From assembly GCF_937997465.1 (NCBI RefSeq), contig NZ_CALKTQ010000093.1, positions 1 through 13,526 on the forward strand: a stretch of 13,526 nt of DNA, read 5' to 3'. Position numbers and translations under genes: made by a program. Shown one piece after another: positions 6,645-13,526 of this stretch (position 1 is the first letter of the stretch; the number at the start of each line of letters is the position of its first letter). The notes below the pieces were generated by a model. The model did not search any database and was not told the origin of the DNA. It was given only the letters and a program-made list of their open reading frames with translations. This DNA comes from an uncultured Campylobacter sp. Lineage in GTDB: Bacteria > Campylobacterota > Campylobacteria > Campylobacterales > Campylobacteraceae.

Positions 6645-7871
6645 TCAATCGTTTAAATTTACCTCCGCGCCGCCTATCAATAGCCGCTCGCAGCCCTTGG
6701 CGTGTAAGATAAGCATGAGCGGTAGCTGTGCCGCGTCCGCCTGTGCAAAACCGCCATATAGCGCGAGGTCGGCTAACTTGCCCTCTTTTATCTCGCCTGC
6801 GTCTAAATTTAGCGCGCTTGCGGCATTTTTAGTCGATGATAGAAGCAAGATTTTAGCTAGCTCTAGCGGATCAAAATCTGCATGAATGAGTAAATTTGCC
6901 CGCAGCTCATCAAGGAAATTTAGGCTCATATTTGAGCTAAGGCCGTCCGTGCCGATATTTACGCTCACTCCGGCATCTAGCGCGGTGCGTAAATTTAGCG
7001 TGCGTTTGCTAAGCAGCCTATTTGAGACCGCGCAGTGCGTGAGGCTGTGAAGCTCGCGGTCAAAACCCGAAAAATCATCCGCCCAAACGCAGTGCGTAAA
7101 GAGCGTGCGAATGCCTGCAAACATAGCTACAAACGAGCTTGGCGTATAAAGCGGGCGCGCAGCGGGGTTAAATTTGCCCAGCCACTCTTTAAAGCCGCCC
7201 AAGCCGCCCTCTAGCCAGCTTTTTTCATGCTCGCTCTCCATAAAATGCGTCGAGACGACCAAGTCCTGCTCGCGGGCTAAATTTAGCGCAGCAGCGGCTA
7301 AATCATGGTGCGTAGAGTAGGGCGAATGCACCGAAACCGCGGGCGTAAAAAGCAGACTTTTGCGCTTTTGCGACGCTTTAAATCGGGCGGTAAAATTTGC
7401 CAAGCTTTGCTCTAACGCGGCTTCGTTCGTGCCTAAAATTTCGTTAAAAAACACGACCCTACCGTCGCAGTTTGCGCATGCGTCCAAATCCCCGCCAAAG
7501 CTAGAAACCGCTCCGAAGCTCGCCACGCCGCTTCTTTGCATGGTTTTTATCGCAGCGGTGATGACGGCCTCGTTTGCCGCTTGCGAGAGCGCGCCGCGAG
7601 AGGCGATAACCGAGCTAAGCCACTCTAAAAAATCGCCGTAAACGAGGCTGGTTTTGTTCGCGCTAAATTCCAGGTGCACGTGCGGGTTGATGAATGCCGG
7701 CGCCAAAACGGCGTCAGGATACTCGAAAAACTGCGCGCCCTCGTATCTTTTGCGTAGTTCCTCGGCCTCCCCAACCGCCTGGATACGCTCATCAAAAGCG
7801 ACCGCCGCATCCTCTAAAACGGTAAAATTTTCGTCGCACAGCATTGTAAATTTCGGTTTAACGATGATCAT
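6645..7871 (-). CDS. Amidohydrolase, probable aminofutalosine deaminase
   Basis: A 408-residue metal-dependent hydrolase of the amidohydrolase superfamily (chlorohydrolase/SAH-deaminase branch). The metal and catalytic positions are all visible: HVH at 64-66, HFMESE with His209 and Glu212, THC with His260, and GTDG with Asp309. VHSPYST near 181-187 adds a typical substrate-side histidine. Homologues in Campylobacterota are annotated as aminofutalosine deaminase, and a Nitratiruptor member was shown to deaminate 6-amino-6-deoxyfutalosine, a menaquinone intermediate. By that relation it would act two steps after MqnA. Other purine-nucleoside deaminations remain possible. The ATG at 7869-7871 follows AGGAG (7879-7883, minus strand). 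It is divergent from aroQ with a shared 91-base promoter region and is followed by sppA. Confidence 0.75.
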   Translation of the reverse strand: MIIVKPKFTMLCDENFTVLEDAAVAFDERIQAVGEAEELRKRYEGAQFFEYPDAVLAPAFINPHVHLEFSANKTSLVYGDFLEWLSSVIASRGALSQAANEAVITAAIKTMQRSGVASFGAVSSFGGDLDACANCDGRVVFFNEILGTNEAALEQSLANFTARFKASQKRKSLLFTPAVSVHSPYSTHHDLAAAALNLAREQDLVVSTHFMESEHEKSWLEGGLGGFKEWLGKFNPAARPLYTPSSFVAMFAGIRTLFTHCVWADDFSGFDRELHSLTHCAVSNRLLSKRTLNLRTALDAGVSVNIGTDGLSSNMSLNFLDELRANLLIHADFDPLELAKILLLSSTKNAASALNLDAGEIKEGKLADLALYGGFAQADAAQLPLMLILHAKGCERLLIGGAEVNLND

Positions 7872-7893
7872 TTTTAAGCTCCTATTTTTCGTG

Positions 7894-7899
7894 ATTGTA
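7894..7899 (-). promoter_or_regulatory. Candidate -10 box for the amidohydrolase gene
   Basis: TACAAT on the minus strand in the context CGCTACAATCACG, about 22 bases before the ATG at 7871 and just upstream of its AGGAG ribosome site. It lies back to back with the aroQ promoter, 24 bases away. Confidence 0.45.
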
Positions 7900-7922
7900 G
7901 CGAAAATTTAGCTTAAAAAATG

Positions 7923-7928
7923 TATAAT
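7923..7928 (+). promoter_or_regulatory. Candidate sigma-70 -10 box for the aroQ operon
   Basis: A perfect TATAAT preceded by an AT-rich stretch with AAAAAATG, 34 bases before the aroQ ATG. The leader carries AAAAGG at 7951-7956 as ribosome site. It probably drives aroQ, the M24 peptidase, folK and the MinD-like gene as one transcript. Confidence 0.55.
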
Positions 7929-7962
7929 CAAGGCTAAATTTAAATCTTTTAAAAGGCTAAAA

Positions 7963-8451
7963 ATGGAAACAAAATCTAAACTAATGGTCATCCAAGGCCC
8001 GAATATCAACATGCTGGGCACGCGCGAGCCTGATATCTACGGCTCGATGAAGATGGAGGATATCCACGCACAGATGAAGCTTTTTGCCGAGCAAAACGGC
8101 ATCGAGATTGAGTTTTTTCAGAGCAATTTCGAGGGCGAACTAGTGGATAAAATCCAAGAGTGCTTCGGTGAATTTGACGGCATCATCATAAACCCAGCCG
8201 CCTACACGCACACATCTATCGCGATCCGCGACGCTATCGCAGCCGTCGGACTTCCGGTCATCGAGGTGCATATCAGCAACATCCACCGCCGCGAAGAATT
8301 CCGCCAAAAAAGCCTCATAGCGCCGGTAACTGCGGGGCAGATCGTGGGCTTTGGGCCTGTGGGCTATCACCTAGCTATGATCGCGATTTTACAAATTTTT
8401 GAGCAGATAAAAGCTATGAAAGCCGCAAGAGCGGGCGAAAAAGCGGAGTAA
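7963..8451 (+). CDS. aroQ: 3-dehydroquinate dehydratase, type II (AroQ)
   Basis: Catalyses the reversible loss of water from 3-dehydroquinate to give 3-dehydroshikimate in the shikimate pathway, leading to chorismate. The 162-residue protein has the normal size of the small dodecameric type II enzyme. Motifs include QGPNINMLGTREPDIYG with the catalytic-loop Arg21 and Tyr26, QSNFEGE (53-59), INPAAYTHTS with Asn77, and EVHISNIHRREEFR with His103 and Arg110. All expected active-site residues are present. The Phe in QSNFEG, where many bacteria have His, is one I recall from other Campylobacterota. The ATG is preceded by AAAAGG. It is the first gene of a compact operon; only 13 bases separate it from the next gene. 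Its product supplies chorismate, the substrate of MqnA at 231-929. Confidence 0.95.
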   Translation: METKSKLMVIQGPNINMLGTREPDIYGSMKMEDIHAQMKLFAEQNGIEIEFFQSNFEGELVDKIQECFGEFDGIIINPAAYTHTSIAIRDAIAAVGLPVIEVHISNIHRREEFRQKSLIAPVTAGQIVGFGPVGYHLAMIAILQIFEQIKAMKAARAGEKAE

Positions 8452-8464
8452 AACGAGGCAAAAT

Positions 8465-9490
8465 TTGAAAAATTTTATCCTAAAGGACGAAAATGCCGTT
8501 TACCACGAGTGCGGATACAGCTGCGACAACGCGATATTTTTAAGCCTCGGCGGACGCAAATTTTTCCTCACGGATGCGCGTTATAGCATCGAGGCGCGCG
8601 AACTTTGCCAAGATACCGAGGTTATCGAGGTCGAGCGAAATTTGATAAAAGACGCGCGGCTGTTTTTGCGAAAAATGTGCGTTGCTGAGCTTAGCTATAA
8701 CCCGTACGATTTTAGCGCGGGCGAGTGGGAGGCGCTAAGCAAAGGGCTTGGGATAAGATTTAAGGCGCGGGCGAATTTTTCGCAAATTTCGCGCATAATA
8801 AAATCAGAAGACGAGATAAAAATTTTAAAACGCGCGGCGCAGCTGGGTGCGGAAAGATTTGACGAATTTGCCGCGTTCGTGCGCGCTAACGGCGAAGAGA
8901 TGAGCGAAGAGGAGCTGTTTTTTAACGCCGAGCTCATCTTTAAGAAAAAGGGCGAGCTGGCGCTTAGCTTTTCGCCTATCGTCGCGATCAACGAAAACGC
9001 CGCAAAAGCGCACGCTCTGCCGAGTAAAAAGCGGCTACGTCGGGGCAATTTGCTCCTGCTTGACGCGGGGGTTAAATTTAATCGTTACTGCTCGGATAGG
9101 ACGCGCACGGCGTGCTTTGACGAAAATTTTAACTTCGGCAAGGAGCAAAATTTTAAAAACGCCAAACGGCAAGAAATTTACGAGATCGTAAAAGAGGCGC
9201 AAGCTCTGGCAATCGCTGCAGTCATGCCTGGCAAAAAGGCGCGCGAGATCGACGCGGCGGCTAGGGATTTTATCGCCGCCCAGGGCTTTGGCAAGGCGTT
9301 TTTCCATAGCACGGGACACGGCGTCGGAGTCGATATCCATGAGCTTCCGTTCATCTCAAAGCGCGGAGATACCGTGCTAAAAGAGGGGATGGTCTTTAGC
9401 GTGGAGCCGGGGATCTATCTGCCCGGCGAGTTTGGCGTGCGTATCGAGGATGTCGTGGTCGTACGCGAAAACGGGGCTGAAATTTTATGA
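8465..9490 (+). CDS. pepQ: M24 family aminopeptidase (Xaa-Pro aminopeptidase type)
   Basis: Cytosolic metallopeptidase of the pita-bread fold that removes N-terminal residues from, or cleaves, proline-containing peptides. Residues 1-110 form a short creatinase-like N-terminal domain and 112-341 the catalytic domain. All five metal ligands are in place: Asp200 (LLDAG), Asp211 (SDRTRT), His285 (HSTGHGVG), Glu314 (SVEPG) and Glu328 (VRIEDV). Length 341 is usual for the short bacterial PepQ/PepP form; the symbol is a family guess and the exact specificity is unresolved. The start is TTG at 8465, six bases after GAGG (8455-8458); there is no competing ATG in frame near it. The last bases overlap the folK start by four bases (ATGA), implying translational coupling. 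Confidence 0.85.
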   Translation: MKNFILKDENAVYHECGYSCDNAIFLSLGGRKFFLTDARYSIEARELCQDTEVIEVERNLIKDARLFLRKMCVAELSYNPYDFSAGEWEALSKGLGIRFKARANFSQISRIIKSEDEIKILKRAAQLGAERFDEFAAFVRANGEEMSEEELFFNAELIFKKKGELALSFSPIVAINENAAKAHALPSKKRLRRGNLLLLDAGVKFNRYCSDRTRTACFDENFNFGKEQNFKNAKRQEIYEIVKEAQALAIAAVMPGKKAREIDAAARDFIAAQGFGKAFFHSTGHGVGVDIHELPFISKRGDTVLKEGMVFSVEPGIYLPGEFGVRIEDVVVVRENGAEIL

Positions 9491-10038
9491 GAGTAGCTCG
9501 GGTGAATATGCAGCTTAAGAAAAACGGATTTTACGAGTGCGCGGACGCGCTGTGCGTCGTAAAAAGCGCCGTTTTCCCGATGAAGCGCCGCGAGCGCGGA
9601 AATTTTAAAAATTTATACCTGCTCGGGCTCGGTGGGAATTTAGGAGATGTCAGGCGACGCTTCGAGCGATTTTATCGCGTTTTACAAAGCGATACGCGCT
9701 TTTTCGTGGCGCAAAATTCCTTGATTTTAAAAAACAAGCCGTTCGGCTTTTTGCGGCAGGAAAATTTTTTAAACGCCGTGATGTTAGTGCAAAGCTCTCT
9801 GCCACCGCTTACATTGCTTAAAATCATGCAGCGCGCGGAGCGACGATTTGGGCGCAAAAGAAGCTTTAAAAACGCGCCGCGCACGCTGGACGTGGATATT
9901 TTATATGCAAGCGCAAAAGCAAGGCCTGGCAGCAGGCTAGCTCTGCCGCATCCCGGAGCAAACGAGCGCATAAGCGTGATTTTGCCGCTTGGAGAGATGA
10001 AATTTAAAAGAGGACTGATATGCAAACTAAAATCGTAA
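9487..10038 (+). CDS. folK: HPPK, 2-amino-4-hydroxy-6-hydroxymethyldihydropteridine diphosphokinase (FolK)
   Basis: Transfers pyrophosphate from ATP to 6-hydroxymethyl-7,8-dihydropterin, the step before dihydropteroate synthase in folate synthesis. The HPPK core starts near residue 43: LYLLGLGGNLGD (43-54), then GFLRQENFLNAV, ERRFGRKRSFKNAPRTLDVDIL (118-139, with the ATP/metal-binding Asp pair) and LPHP (153-156). About 40 residues precede the core. An internal Met32 could be a shorter start, but the first ATG overlaps the previous stop as ATGA, which supports coupled initiation there. The gene overlaps the following ATPase gene by 19 bases. In motile campylobacters flhF comes next; here it does not. 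Confidence 0.9.
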   Translation: MRVARVNMQLKKNGFYECADALCVVKSAVFPMKRRERGNFKNLYLLGLGGNLGDVRRRFERFYRVLQSDTRFFVAQNSLILKNKPFGFLRQENFLNAVMLVQSSLPPLTLLKIMQRAERRFGRKRSFKNAPRTLDVDILYASAKARPGSRLALPHPGANERISVILPLGEMKFKRGLICKLKS

Positions 10039-11237
10039 ATTTTTTAAGCGCCAAGGGCGGAGTCGGCAAGAGCGTGATTGCAGCAAATTTCGCCGAAATT
10101 CTAAACGAGCAGGGCTACCGCACGGCGATCATAGAGGCGCCAAATTTAAATAATCAAGAGATCATTTTAAATGCTTTGCAAAGAAAGAGGATTTCGCTAC
10201 CAAGCGCCGTCGCAGTAAAAATTTCTCAAAATTTAACTCTCGTCTCGCCCGCGCTTGCTTCACAAAATCCCGCGTCTTCACAAAATTCTGTAAATAGCGC
10301 GAATTCTATGGCGCAAAATTCTATCAAAAACGCAAGCTCTAGTGCGGACGATTACGTCATGCAAAATTCTATAGGTAGCGCGCAAGGCTCGCAAGACGAC
10401 GAAAGTAGCGGCTCGTACAATTACGCGCAAAAACTCACGAGCTCTGATGGCAAAAACAACTCAGAAAATTCCGCCGCTTCAAATTCAATAGCAAACGCTG
10501 CAAAAAATTCTACGAATTGTGCAGCCAAAAAGCCGCAGAATTGCGAAGATGGATGGAATTTTACAGAATCAGAAAGCCTAGAGAATTTTAAAAGCGACGA
10601 TTTCACCAAGCAAAATTCAACCCCTGACGAGAATTCTCAAAATTCCGCGAATGAAGATGCAATGAAAAATTCCGCCCGCTCATCAAATCCCGAAAAAGCC
10701 GGAAATTTCACAAACGCAAAGGCTCACGAAAGCCCCGCTCGCTTTGCAAGCGAGCTGAAAGAGGCGGGAATCTTCGATTTTATTTTGATCGATGCGGGGC
10801 TTGAGTATCTTGGAGATTTTTTGAGCATCGGCGACGAAAATATCGTGCTGTGCGCGAACGAACCCTGCTCGATCAGCAACACCTACGCGCTTTTAAAGAC
10901 GCTTGGGGCGAGCAAAAAAGAGGTTTTGTTTTTGCTAAATTTCACCGCGAGCGAGGATGACGCCGTGATGATCTACGACAATCTAAAGTCGGTTGCGCAC
11001 CGCAATATAAGCGAACTGGGCTTTAAACTGCTAGGCTTTGTGCCGTTTTGCAAACAAGTAGCCGTCTGCTCACAAAATCGCGCGCTTTTTAACTCGCACT
11101 ATCCGTTTTCGCCCGCTACCATCGCGCTTAAGCAGAGCGTCTCGCGATTTTTAAGCAAACAGGGCTGCGAGCCTATCAATATGAGCGCTTACCGCGGCGT
11201 CGGCGGATTTTTACGAAAGCTTAGCAACCTGGTATGA
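10020..11237 (+). CDS. MinD/FlhG-like P-loop ATPase with long Ser/Asn-rich insertion
   Basis: A SIMIBI-class ATPase related to MinD, ParA and FlhG. It has the deviant Walker A SAKGGVGKS (residues 10-18, with signature Lys12 and Lys17), a Walker B-like strand FDFILIDAG (252-260), LLNFTA (305-310) and LGFVPFCKQV (338-347), which match the order in FlhG. The C-terminus GGFLRKL also recalls FlhG. Two departures stand out. The switch I motif, normally DADxxxAN, reads EAPNLNNQ (39-46) and lacks the second Asp. Residues about 80-240 are an Asn/Ser/Ala-rich, low-complexity insertion with repeated QNS. The N-terminal activating helix of FlhG is absent. AGAGGA at 10009-10014 precedes the ATG, which overlaps folK by 19 bases. 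Position after folK suggests an flhG descendant without flhF. Function is unknown; the frame is intact, so it may still be used. Confidence 0.7.
   Translation: MQTKIVNFLSAKGGVGKSVIAANFAEILNEQGYRTAIIEAPNLNNQEIILNALQRKRISLPSAVAVKISQNLTLVSPALASQNPASSQNSVNSANSMAQNSIKNASSSADDYVMQNSIGSAQGSQDDESSGSYNYAQKLTSSDGKNNSENSAASNSIANAAKNSTNCAAKKPQNCEDGWNFTESESLENFKSDDFTKQNSTPDENSQNSANEDAMKNSARSSNPEKAGNFTNAKAHESPARFASELKEAGIFDFILIDAGLEYLGDFLSIGDENIVLCANEPCSISNTYALLKTLGASKKEVLFLLNFTASEDDAVMIYDNLKSVAHRNISELGFKLLGFVPFCKQVAVCSQNRALFNSHYPFSPATIALKQSVSRFLSKQGCEPINMSAYRGVGGFLRKLSNLV
10262..10740 (+). repeat. Low-complexity coding insertion with repeated CAAAATTC words
   Basis: This part of the ATPase gene encodes the Ser/Asn-rich insertion. 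The word CAAAATTC occurs exactly at 10281, 10314, 10362, 10611 and 10638, and near-copies (AAAATTC with other flanks) occur in between; most encode Gln-Asn-Ser. The reading frame stays open throughout. Dispersed short copies suggest growth by repeat slippage or duplication followed by drift. Confidence 0.6.
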
Positions 11238-11326
11238 TTTACGATGAGATTTTAAATCACGCAAATTCTACTATTTTAAACGGAATTTTAAAAATTTAAT
11301 GGTATTCTTAAAGTTAAAATTTTAAA

Positions 11327-11332
11327 TAATAT
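11327..11332 (+). promoter_or_regulatory. Candidate -10 box for the LOG/mnmA pair
   Basis: TAATAT in a very AT-rich 115-base gap, 20 bases before the ATG at 11353. The AT-rich upstream fits Campylobacter promoters, but several registers are possible and the ribosome site that follows is poor. Confidence 0.3.
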
Positions 11333-11352
11333 ACACAAAAGATAGATTAATC

Positions 11353-11958
11353 ATGCAGTTAAAAGAAATTTTAAAAGACATCAAAATTGCCCGCGACAAT
11401 CTCAAAAACGTGGGCAAAAGCGCCACGATCTTCGGCTCGGCGCGCTTTAGCGAGGATAATCGCTACGTAAAAGACGCGCAAAAACTTTGCGAGGGGCTCG
11501 CCGATTTAGGATACTCGATCATCACCGGAGGAGGAGGCGGCATTATGCAAGGCGCCAACCGAGGTGCATTTGCGAGAGCAAGGACGCACAGCGTGGGCTT
11601 TAACATCATGCTGCCGTTTGAGCAAAAAAGCAACGGCTTTTTGACGCAGGGCGCGAAATTTTCGGCATTTGCACCGCGCAAAGGCGCCCTCATCGAAAAC
11701 AGCGAAATTTTTGTCATCTTTCCTGGCGGCTTTGGGACGCTGGATGAGTTTTTTGAAATTTTAGTGCTGGTGCAGACGGGCTTTAAGCGCGCACGGATCT
11801 ATCTTTACGACGAGGAATTCTACGCGCCTTTGATGGAGTTTTTCCGCACTTCACTGCTAAAATCTGGTGCGATAAACGAAAGCGATCTGCAAAATTTTAA
11901 GCTCTGCGACAGCGTGGATGAAATTTTGACGGACGTGCGACGTAAGGAGAACGAATGA
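11353..11958 (+). CDS. LOG-family nucleotide 5'-monophosphate phosphoribohydrolase (TIGR00730-like)
   Basis: Rossmann-fold protein of the LOG family, often mislabelled lysine decarboxylase. Characterised members split nucleoside 5'-monophosphates, including cytokinin ribotides, into base and ribose 5-phosphate. The 201-residue sequence shows TIFGSARF (25-32), the glycine-rich ITGGGGGIMQGANRGA (57-72), Arg109-Lys110, and the signature PGGFGTLDE (124-132) with catalytic Glu132. No signal peptide is seen, so it is cytosolic. It overlaps mnmA by four bases (ATGA), so the two are co-translated. The role in Campylobacter is undefined; purine or pyrimidine nucleotide recycling is the family expectation and true cytokinin production is not implied. 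The start is the ATG at 11353; the upstream ribosome site is weak. Confidence 0.85.
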   Translation: MQLKEILKDIKIARDNLKNVGKSATIFGSARFSEDNRYVKDAQKLCEGLADLGYSIITGGGGGIMQGANRGAFARARTHSVGFNIMLPFEQKSNGFLTQGAKFSAFAPRKGALIENSEIFVIFPGGFGTLDEFFEILVLVQTGFKRARIYLYDEEFYAPLMEFFRTSLLKSGAINESDLQNFKLCDSVDEILTDVRRKENE

Positions 11959-12986
11959 AAATTTTAGTCGCGATGAGCGGCGGCGTGGACAGCTCGATGT
12001 GCGCGAAGCTGCTACAAGACGCGGGGCACGAGGTGCAGGGCTGCTATATGAAGCTGCACGCAAAGCCCGGCTATCACGAGGCAAACATCGCCAAAGTTCG
12101 CAAGGTGGGCGAGTTTTTGGGTATAAAAATCCATATTTTGGATCTGCAGAATGATTTTAATCGCGATGTTTATGAGCCCTTCGTGCAGGCATATATAGGC
12201 GGTCTTACGCCAAATCCGTGCGCGCTGTGTAATCGCCGCATAAAGCTCGGCAAGCTCTTGGAATTTGCGCGCGAGCAGGGCTTTGAGCGCCTAGCTACGG
12301 GGCACTATGTCCGTATCGAGGACGGGCTTTTAAAAGCCGCTGTAGATCTTAGCAAAGATCAGAGCTATTTTTTAGCAAACATCGATCCCGCCGCGCTTAA
12401 GTTTATGCTCTTTCCGCTTGGAGGGATGTATAAAAAGGACGTCAAAGAGGCTGCGCGCGCCTATACGGAGCTTTCGCGGATCGCTTCTGCGAGCGAAAGT
12501 AGCGAGATCTGCTTTGTGGATACCACCTACATCGACGTTTTGAACCGTCATACGGGCACCAAAATGCCCGGCATCGTGCGCGACCGCGCGGGCAACGCCA
12601 TCGGCACTCACGAGGGCTATATGCATTACACGATCGGCAAGCGCCGCGGTTTTACGGTGCACGGCGCGCATGAGCCGCACTTCGTGCTAAGCATCGACCC
12701 GAGTAAAAACGAGATCGTCGTGGGCTGTAAGGAGGAGCTGGCGACCTACGAGTTCGACACCGAAAATTTTAACGCCTTTTTAAGCAGGGATGAAATTTTA
12801 AATATGCCGAATCTCGGCGTTAAGATCCGCTACCGCAGCGCCAAACTCCCCGTTAAAATTTCGCCGCGCGAAGACGGCGGCGTGCATGCCGTGCTGTCCG
12901 CACCCGCAGCGGGCATCGCTCCGGCACAGCTCGCGGTTTTCTACGACGAGCGCGACCGCGTAGTGGCAAGCGGATTTATAAAATAG
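11955..12986 (+). CDS. mnmA: tRNA-specific 2-thiouridylase MnmA
   Basis: Installs sulfur at position 2 of the wobble uridine (U34) in tRNAs for Lys, Glu and Gln, using ATP and a sulfur relay. The N-terminal adenylation domain has the PP-loop SGGVDSS (8-14). The catalytic cysteine is in NPCALCNRRIK (Cys92) and the persulfide partner in SSEICFV (Cys186). ATGHY (114-118) and KDQSYFLA (134-141) are further family motifs, followed by central and C-terminal beta-barrel domains. Length 343 is normal for Campylobacterota. A good AAGGAG at 11944-11949 precedes the ATG, which overlaps the stop of the previous gene. No terminator is obvious directly downstream. Confidence 0.93.
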   Translation: MKILVAMSGGVDSSMCAKLLQDAGHEVQGCYMKLHAKPGYHEANIAKVRKVGEFLGIKIHILDLQNDFNRDVYEPFVQAYIGGLTPNPCALCNRRIKLGKLLEFAREQGFERLATGHYVRIEDGLLKAAVDLSKDQSYFLANIDPAALKFMLFPLGGMYKKDVKEAARAYTELSRIASASESSEICFVDTTYIDVLNRHTGTKMPGIVRDRAGNAIGTHEGYMHYTIGKRRGFTVHGAHEPHFVLSIDPSKNEIVVGCKEELATYEFDTENFNAFLSRDEILNMPNLGVKIRYRSAKLPVKISPREDGGVHAVLSAPAAGIAPAQLAVFYDERDRVVASGFIK

Positions 12987-13425
12987 CGCTTCATTTTTGC
13001 TTCACTTAAAGCTCGCGAGTTTGCAAAACGGCACTTTGATCACGCCGCTTGATCTGCACTCGCTCTGTTAAATTTCATATCAAAAAAGGAATTTACGCTT
13101 TCGAATCCAAGCCGTTAAATTTTATCCCGTAAGCTTGAGTGCGCAAATTTTATGCGTGCAACTTTGCGATTGAGCCTTTTAAATTTACGTATGTCCACAT
13201 CGAGAACGAAATTTTACGGAAACCGCGGTGCTAAAATAAAATTTACGGCGACGCCTTGCTTAAGCACGCCACGACGCAAATATCGCGACCGATATAAATC
13301 TTCGCGCGCCGTCTCGATGCGGCGAAACGAAATTTGTGCACTTGCTCTAAAGGCGATTTGCGATAAAATTTAAACCAAAGCCCGCAGTGCCGCTTAAATT
13401 TCATGAATTTACGCAAAATCAAATT
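12987..13425. other. Gene-free stretch after mnmA
   Basis: No supported gene is seen. It is rich in AAATTT and AAATTTTACG words. A small inverted repeat, GATCA (13038-13042) with TGATC (13050-13054), lacks a T-tract. A plus-strand frame of 73 codons from 13152 is strongly basic, has no family resemblance and no ribosome site, and is taken as chance. It separates mnmA from a convergent gene at the right edge. Confidence 0.45.
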
Positions 13426-13472
13426 TTAAAATTTAGCAACGCTTTCTAGCGTCCAGGTAACGTCCATCGCGC

Positions 13473-13526
13473 CTAAAATTCCACTCGCGTCTTTACCTCA
13501 AAAAGCAGCTCGCCGTCCACCGCCTC
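13473..13526 (-). CDS. 3' end of an unidentified minus-strand gene (partial, possibly frameshifted)
   Basis: Only the last 17 codons are in the window: EAVDGELLFEVKTRVEF followed by TAG at 13473-13475. The amino-acid make-up is protein-like, but it is too short to identify. In a neighbouring frame, beginning near the AAA at 13492-13494, another sensible tail of about 23 residues runs to a TAA at 13426-13428 and also ends in Phe. One missing A could join the two. Whether this is a true end or a frameshift needs the sequence beyond the edge. Confidence 0.3.
   Translation of the reverse strand, partial: EAVDGELLFEVKTRVEF

Noticed and set aside
9487..9582. Shorter folK start at internal Met32
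   Set aside because: The upstream ATG overlaps the preceding stop as ATGA, the usual coupled arrangement, and no better ribosome site precedes the internal Met.
13152..13373. Plus-strand open frame of 73 codons after mnmA
   Set aside because: Very basic, low similarity to any known protein type, no ribosome site and no neighbour context.

Overview
The window looks like chromosome of a Campylobacter (Campylobacterota). The word AAATTT and its extensions are very frequent in and between genes. The -10 boxes are TATAAT-like with AT-rich upstream DNA and no clear -35. The gene content is that of the group: futalosine-pathway menaquinone genes, a ThiF with a ThiS-like N-terminus, and the neighbourhood sppA / amidohydrolase / aroQ / folK. 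Base composition is fairly GC-rich for the genus. With the apparent loss of flagellar genes described below, this makes Campylobacter gracilis or a close relative the best guess. That species name is an inference, not something read from a marker gene.

Layout, left to right. (1) 231-3085, minus strand: mqnA, a flavodoxin-fold NAD(P)H oxidoreductase and a DUF3137-type membrane protein; the first two have good intrinsic terminators. (2) 3248-5241, plus strand: ribD and an orphan thiF. (3) 5242-5619: a gene-free stretch with overlapping inverted repeats and a perfect 12-bp terminator hairpin. (4) 5620-7871, minus strand: sppA and an aminofutalosine-deaminase-like amidohydrolase. (5) 7963-11237, plus strand, divergent from the amidohydrolase: a tight operon of aroQ, an M24 aminopeptidase, folK and a MinD/FlhG-like ATPase. 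(6) 11353-12986, plus strand: a LOG-family nucleotide hydrolase overlapping mnmA. (7) 12987-13526: mostly non-coding, with the 3' tail of an unidentified minus-strand gene at the right edge.

Most genes are housekeeping and several serve cofactor synthesis: riboflavin (RibD), thiamine (ThiF), folate (FolK) and menaquinone (MqnA and the amidohydrolase). AroQ feeds the shikimate pathway, whose product chorismate is the substrate of MqnA. I see no mobile element, tRNA, rRNA or CRISPR array.

The most unusual gene is the MinD/FlhG-like ATPase at 10020-11237. In motile campylobacters folK is followed by flhF, flhG and other flagellar genes. Here flhF is absent, the FlhG-like protein carries a Ser/Asn-rich insertion of about 160 residues inside its ATPase fold and has lost the usual second aspartate motif, and the next gene is not flagellar. 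This looks like a relic or repurposed ATPase left after flagellar loss. Second in interest is the structured intergenic region at 5333-5615.
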